A stretch of 5,092 bases of DNA from Candidatus Omnitrophota bacterium (GTDB taxonomy: Bacteria; Omnitrophota; Koll11; Gygaellales; JAQTUY01), in contig JAQTUY010000118.1 of the NCBI GenBank assembly GCA_028707105.1, positions 1 through 5,092 of the forward strand. Reading direction: 5' to 3'. Shown here one piece after another: positions 5,054 through 5,092 of the stretch. The notes below the pieces were generated by a model. It did no database searches, was not told the origin of the DNA, and worked only from the letters and a program-made list of their open reading frames with translations. A program made the translations under genes and the position numbers. Position 1 is the stretch's first letter. Every line of letters begins with the position of its first letter.

Positions 5054-5076
5054 TACAACACACCTCCTTTGTTGAT

Positions 5077-5082
5077 ATTTTA
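5077..5082 (-). promoter_or_regulatory. Possible -10 element for the secreted protein gene
   Basis: TAAAAT on the minus strand (5082-5077) lies about 7 nt upstream of the AAGGAGGTG ribosome-binding site and is preceded by TTTGGAG, exactly as the DUF3108 -10 is. A -35 at the expected 17-nt spacing would fall outside the window, so only half of the promoter can be judged. Confidence 0.35.
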
Positions 5083-5092
5083 CTCCAAACCA

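Overview
The window holds eight recognisable protein genes, plus one small ambiguous or broken reading frame, on about 5.1 kb of densely packed bacterial DNA of moderate GC content. Seven of the eight genes are on the minus strand. Intergenic gaps are short, Shine-Dalgarno sequences are mostly strong, and several products carry export signals. Together with a DUF3108 protein bearing a lipobox-like signal, a LemA/DUF3137 pair and a stand-alone release-factor-like protein, this suggests a diderm (Gram-negative-type) bacterium. An uncultivated lineage such as Omnitrophota would fit in style, but this is an impression and not proof. There are no rRNA or tRNA genes, CRISPR arrays, full transposase genes or phage genes.

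Layout, read in the direction of minus-strand transcription (right to left). (1) 5053-4547: a secreted cysteine-containing protein of unknown function. It is followed by a 178-bp gap with a hairpin abutting the stop codon and a promoter for the next gene. (2) 4368-3907: a stand-alone cyclic-nucleotide-binding-domain protein. (3) 3843-3505: a small exported beta-rich protein. A likely intrinsic terminator for it lies antisense inside the 3' end of the convergent plus-strand gene. (4) 2761-3498 (+): an NAD-dependent SDR epimerase/dehydrogenase. It has a near-consensus promoter and is divergent from the next gene across a 132-bp region that contains a palindrome. (5) 2628-1840: a DUF3108 envelope protein with a promoter so close to the ATG that the mRNA may be leaderless. 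(6) 1836-1594: a region where a well-placed start codon and a transmembrane-encoding frame are out of register, overlapping two nested palindromes that look like a short mobile-element-derived repeat. (7) 1587-1165: a release-factor-like GGQ protein. (8) 1103-540: lemA. (9) 524-1: a DUF3137 membrane protein, cut by the window edge.

Functionally these look like small adjacent units and not one pathway. LemA and DUF3137 form a plausible membrane-associated pair. The RF-like protein probably serves ribosome rescue. The SDR belongs to sugar or uronate oxidation or epimerisation. The cNMP-binding protein and its small exported neighbour may be co-transcribed.

No clearly new multi-gene system is visible. 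The observations most worth following are the shared promoter architecture of three minus-strand genes (TTGCGG-17-TARAAT, or TTTGGAG joined to TARAAT), the possible leaderless DUF3108 message, the frame-shifted small membrane peptide next to a palindromic repeat, and the antisense terminator embedded in the SDR gene.
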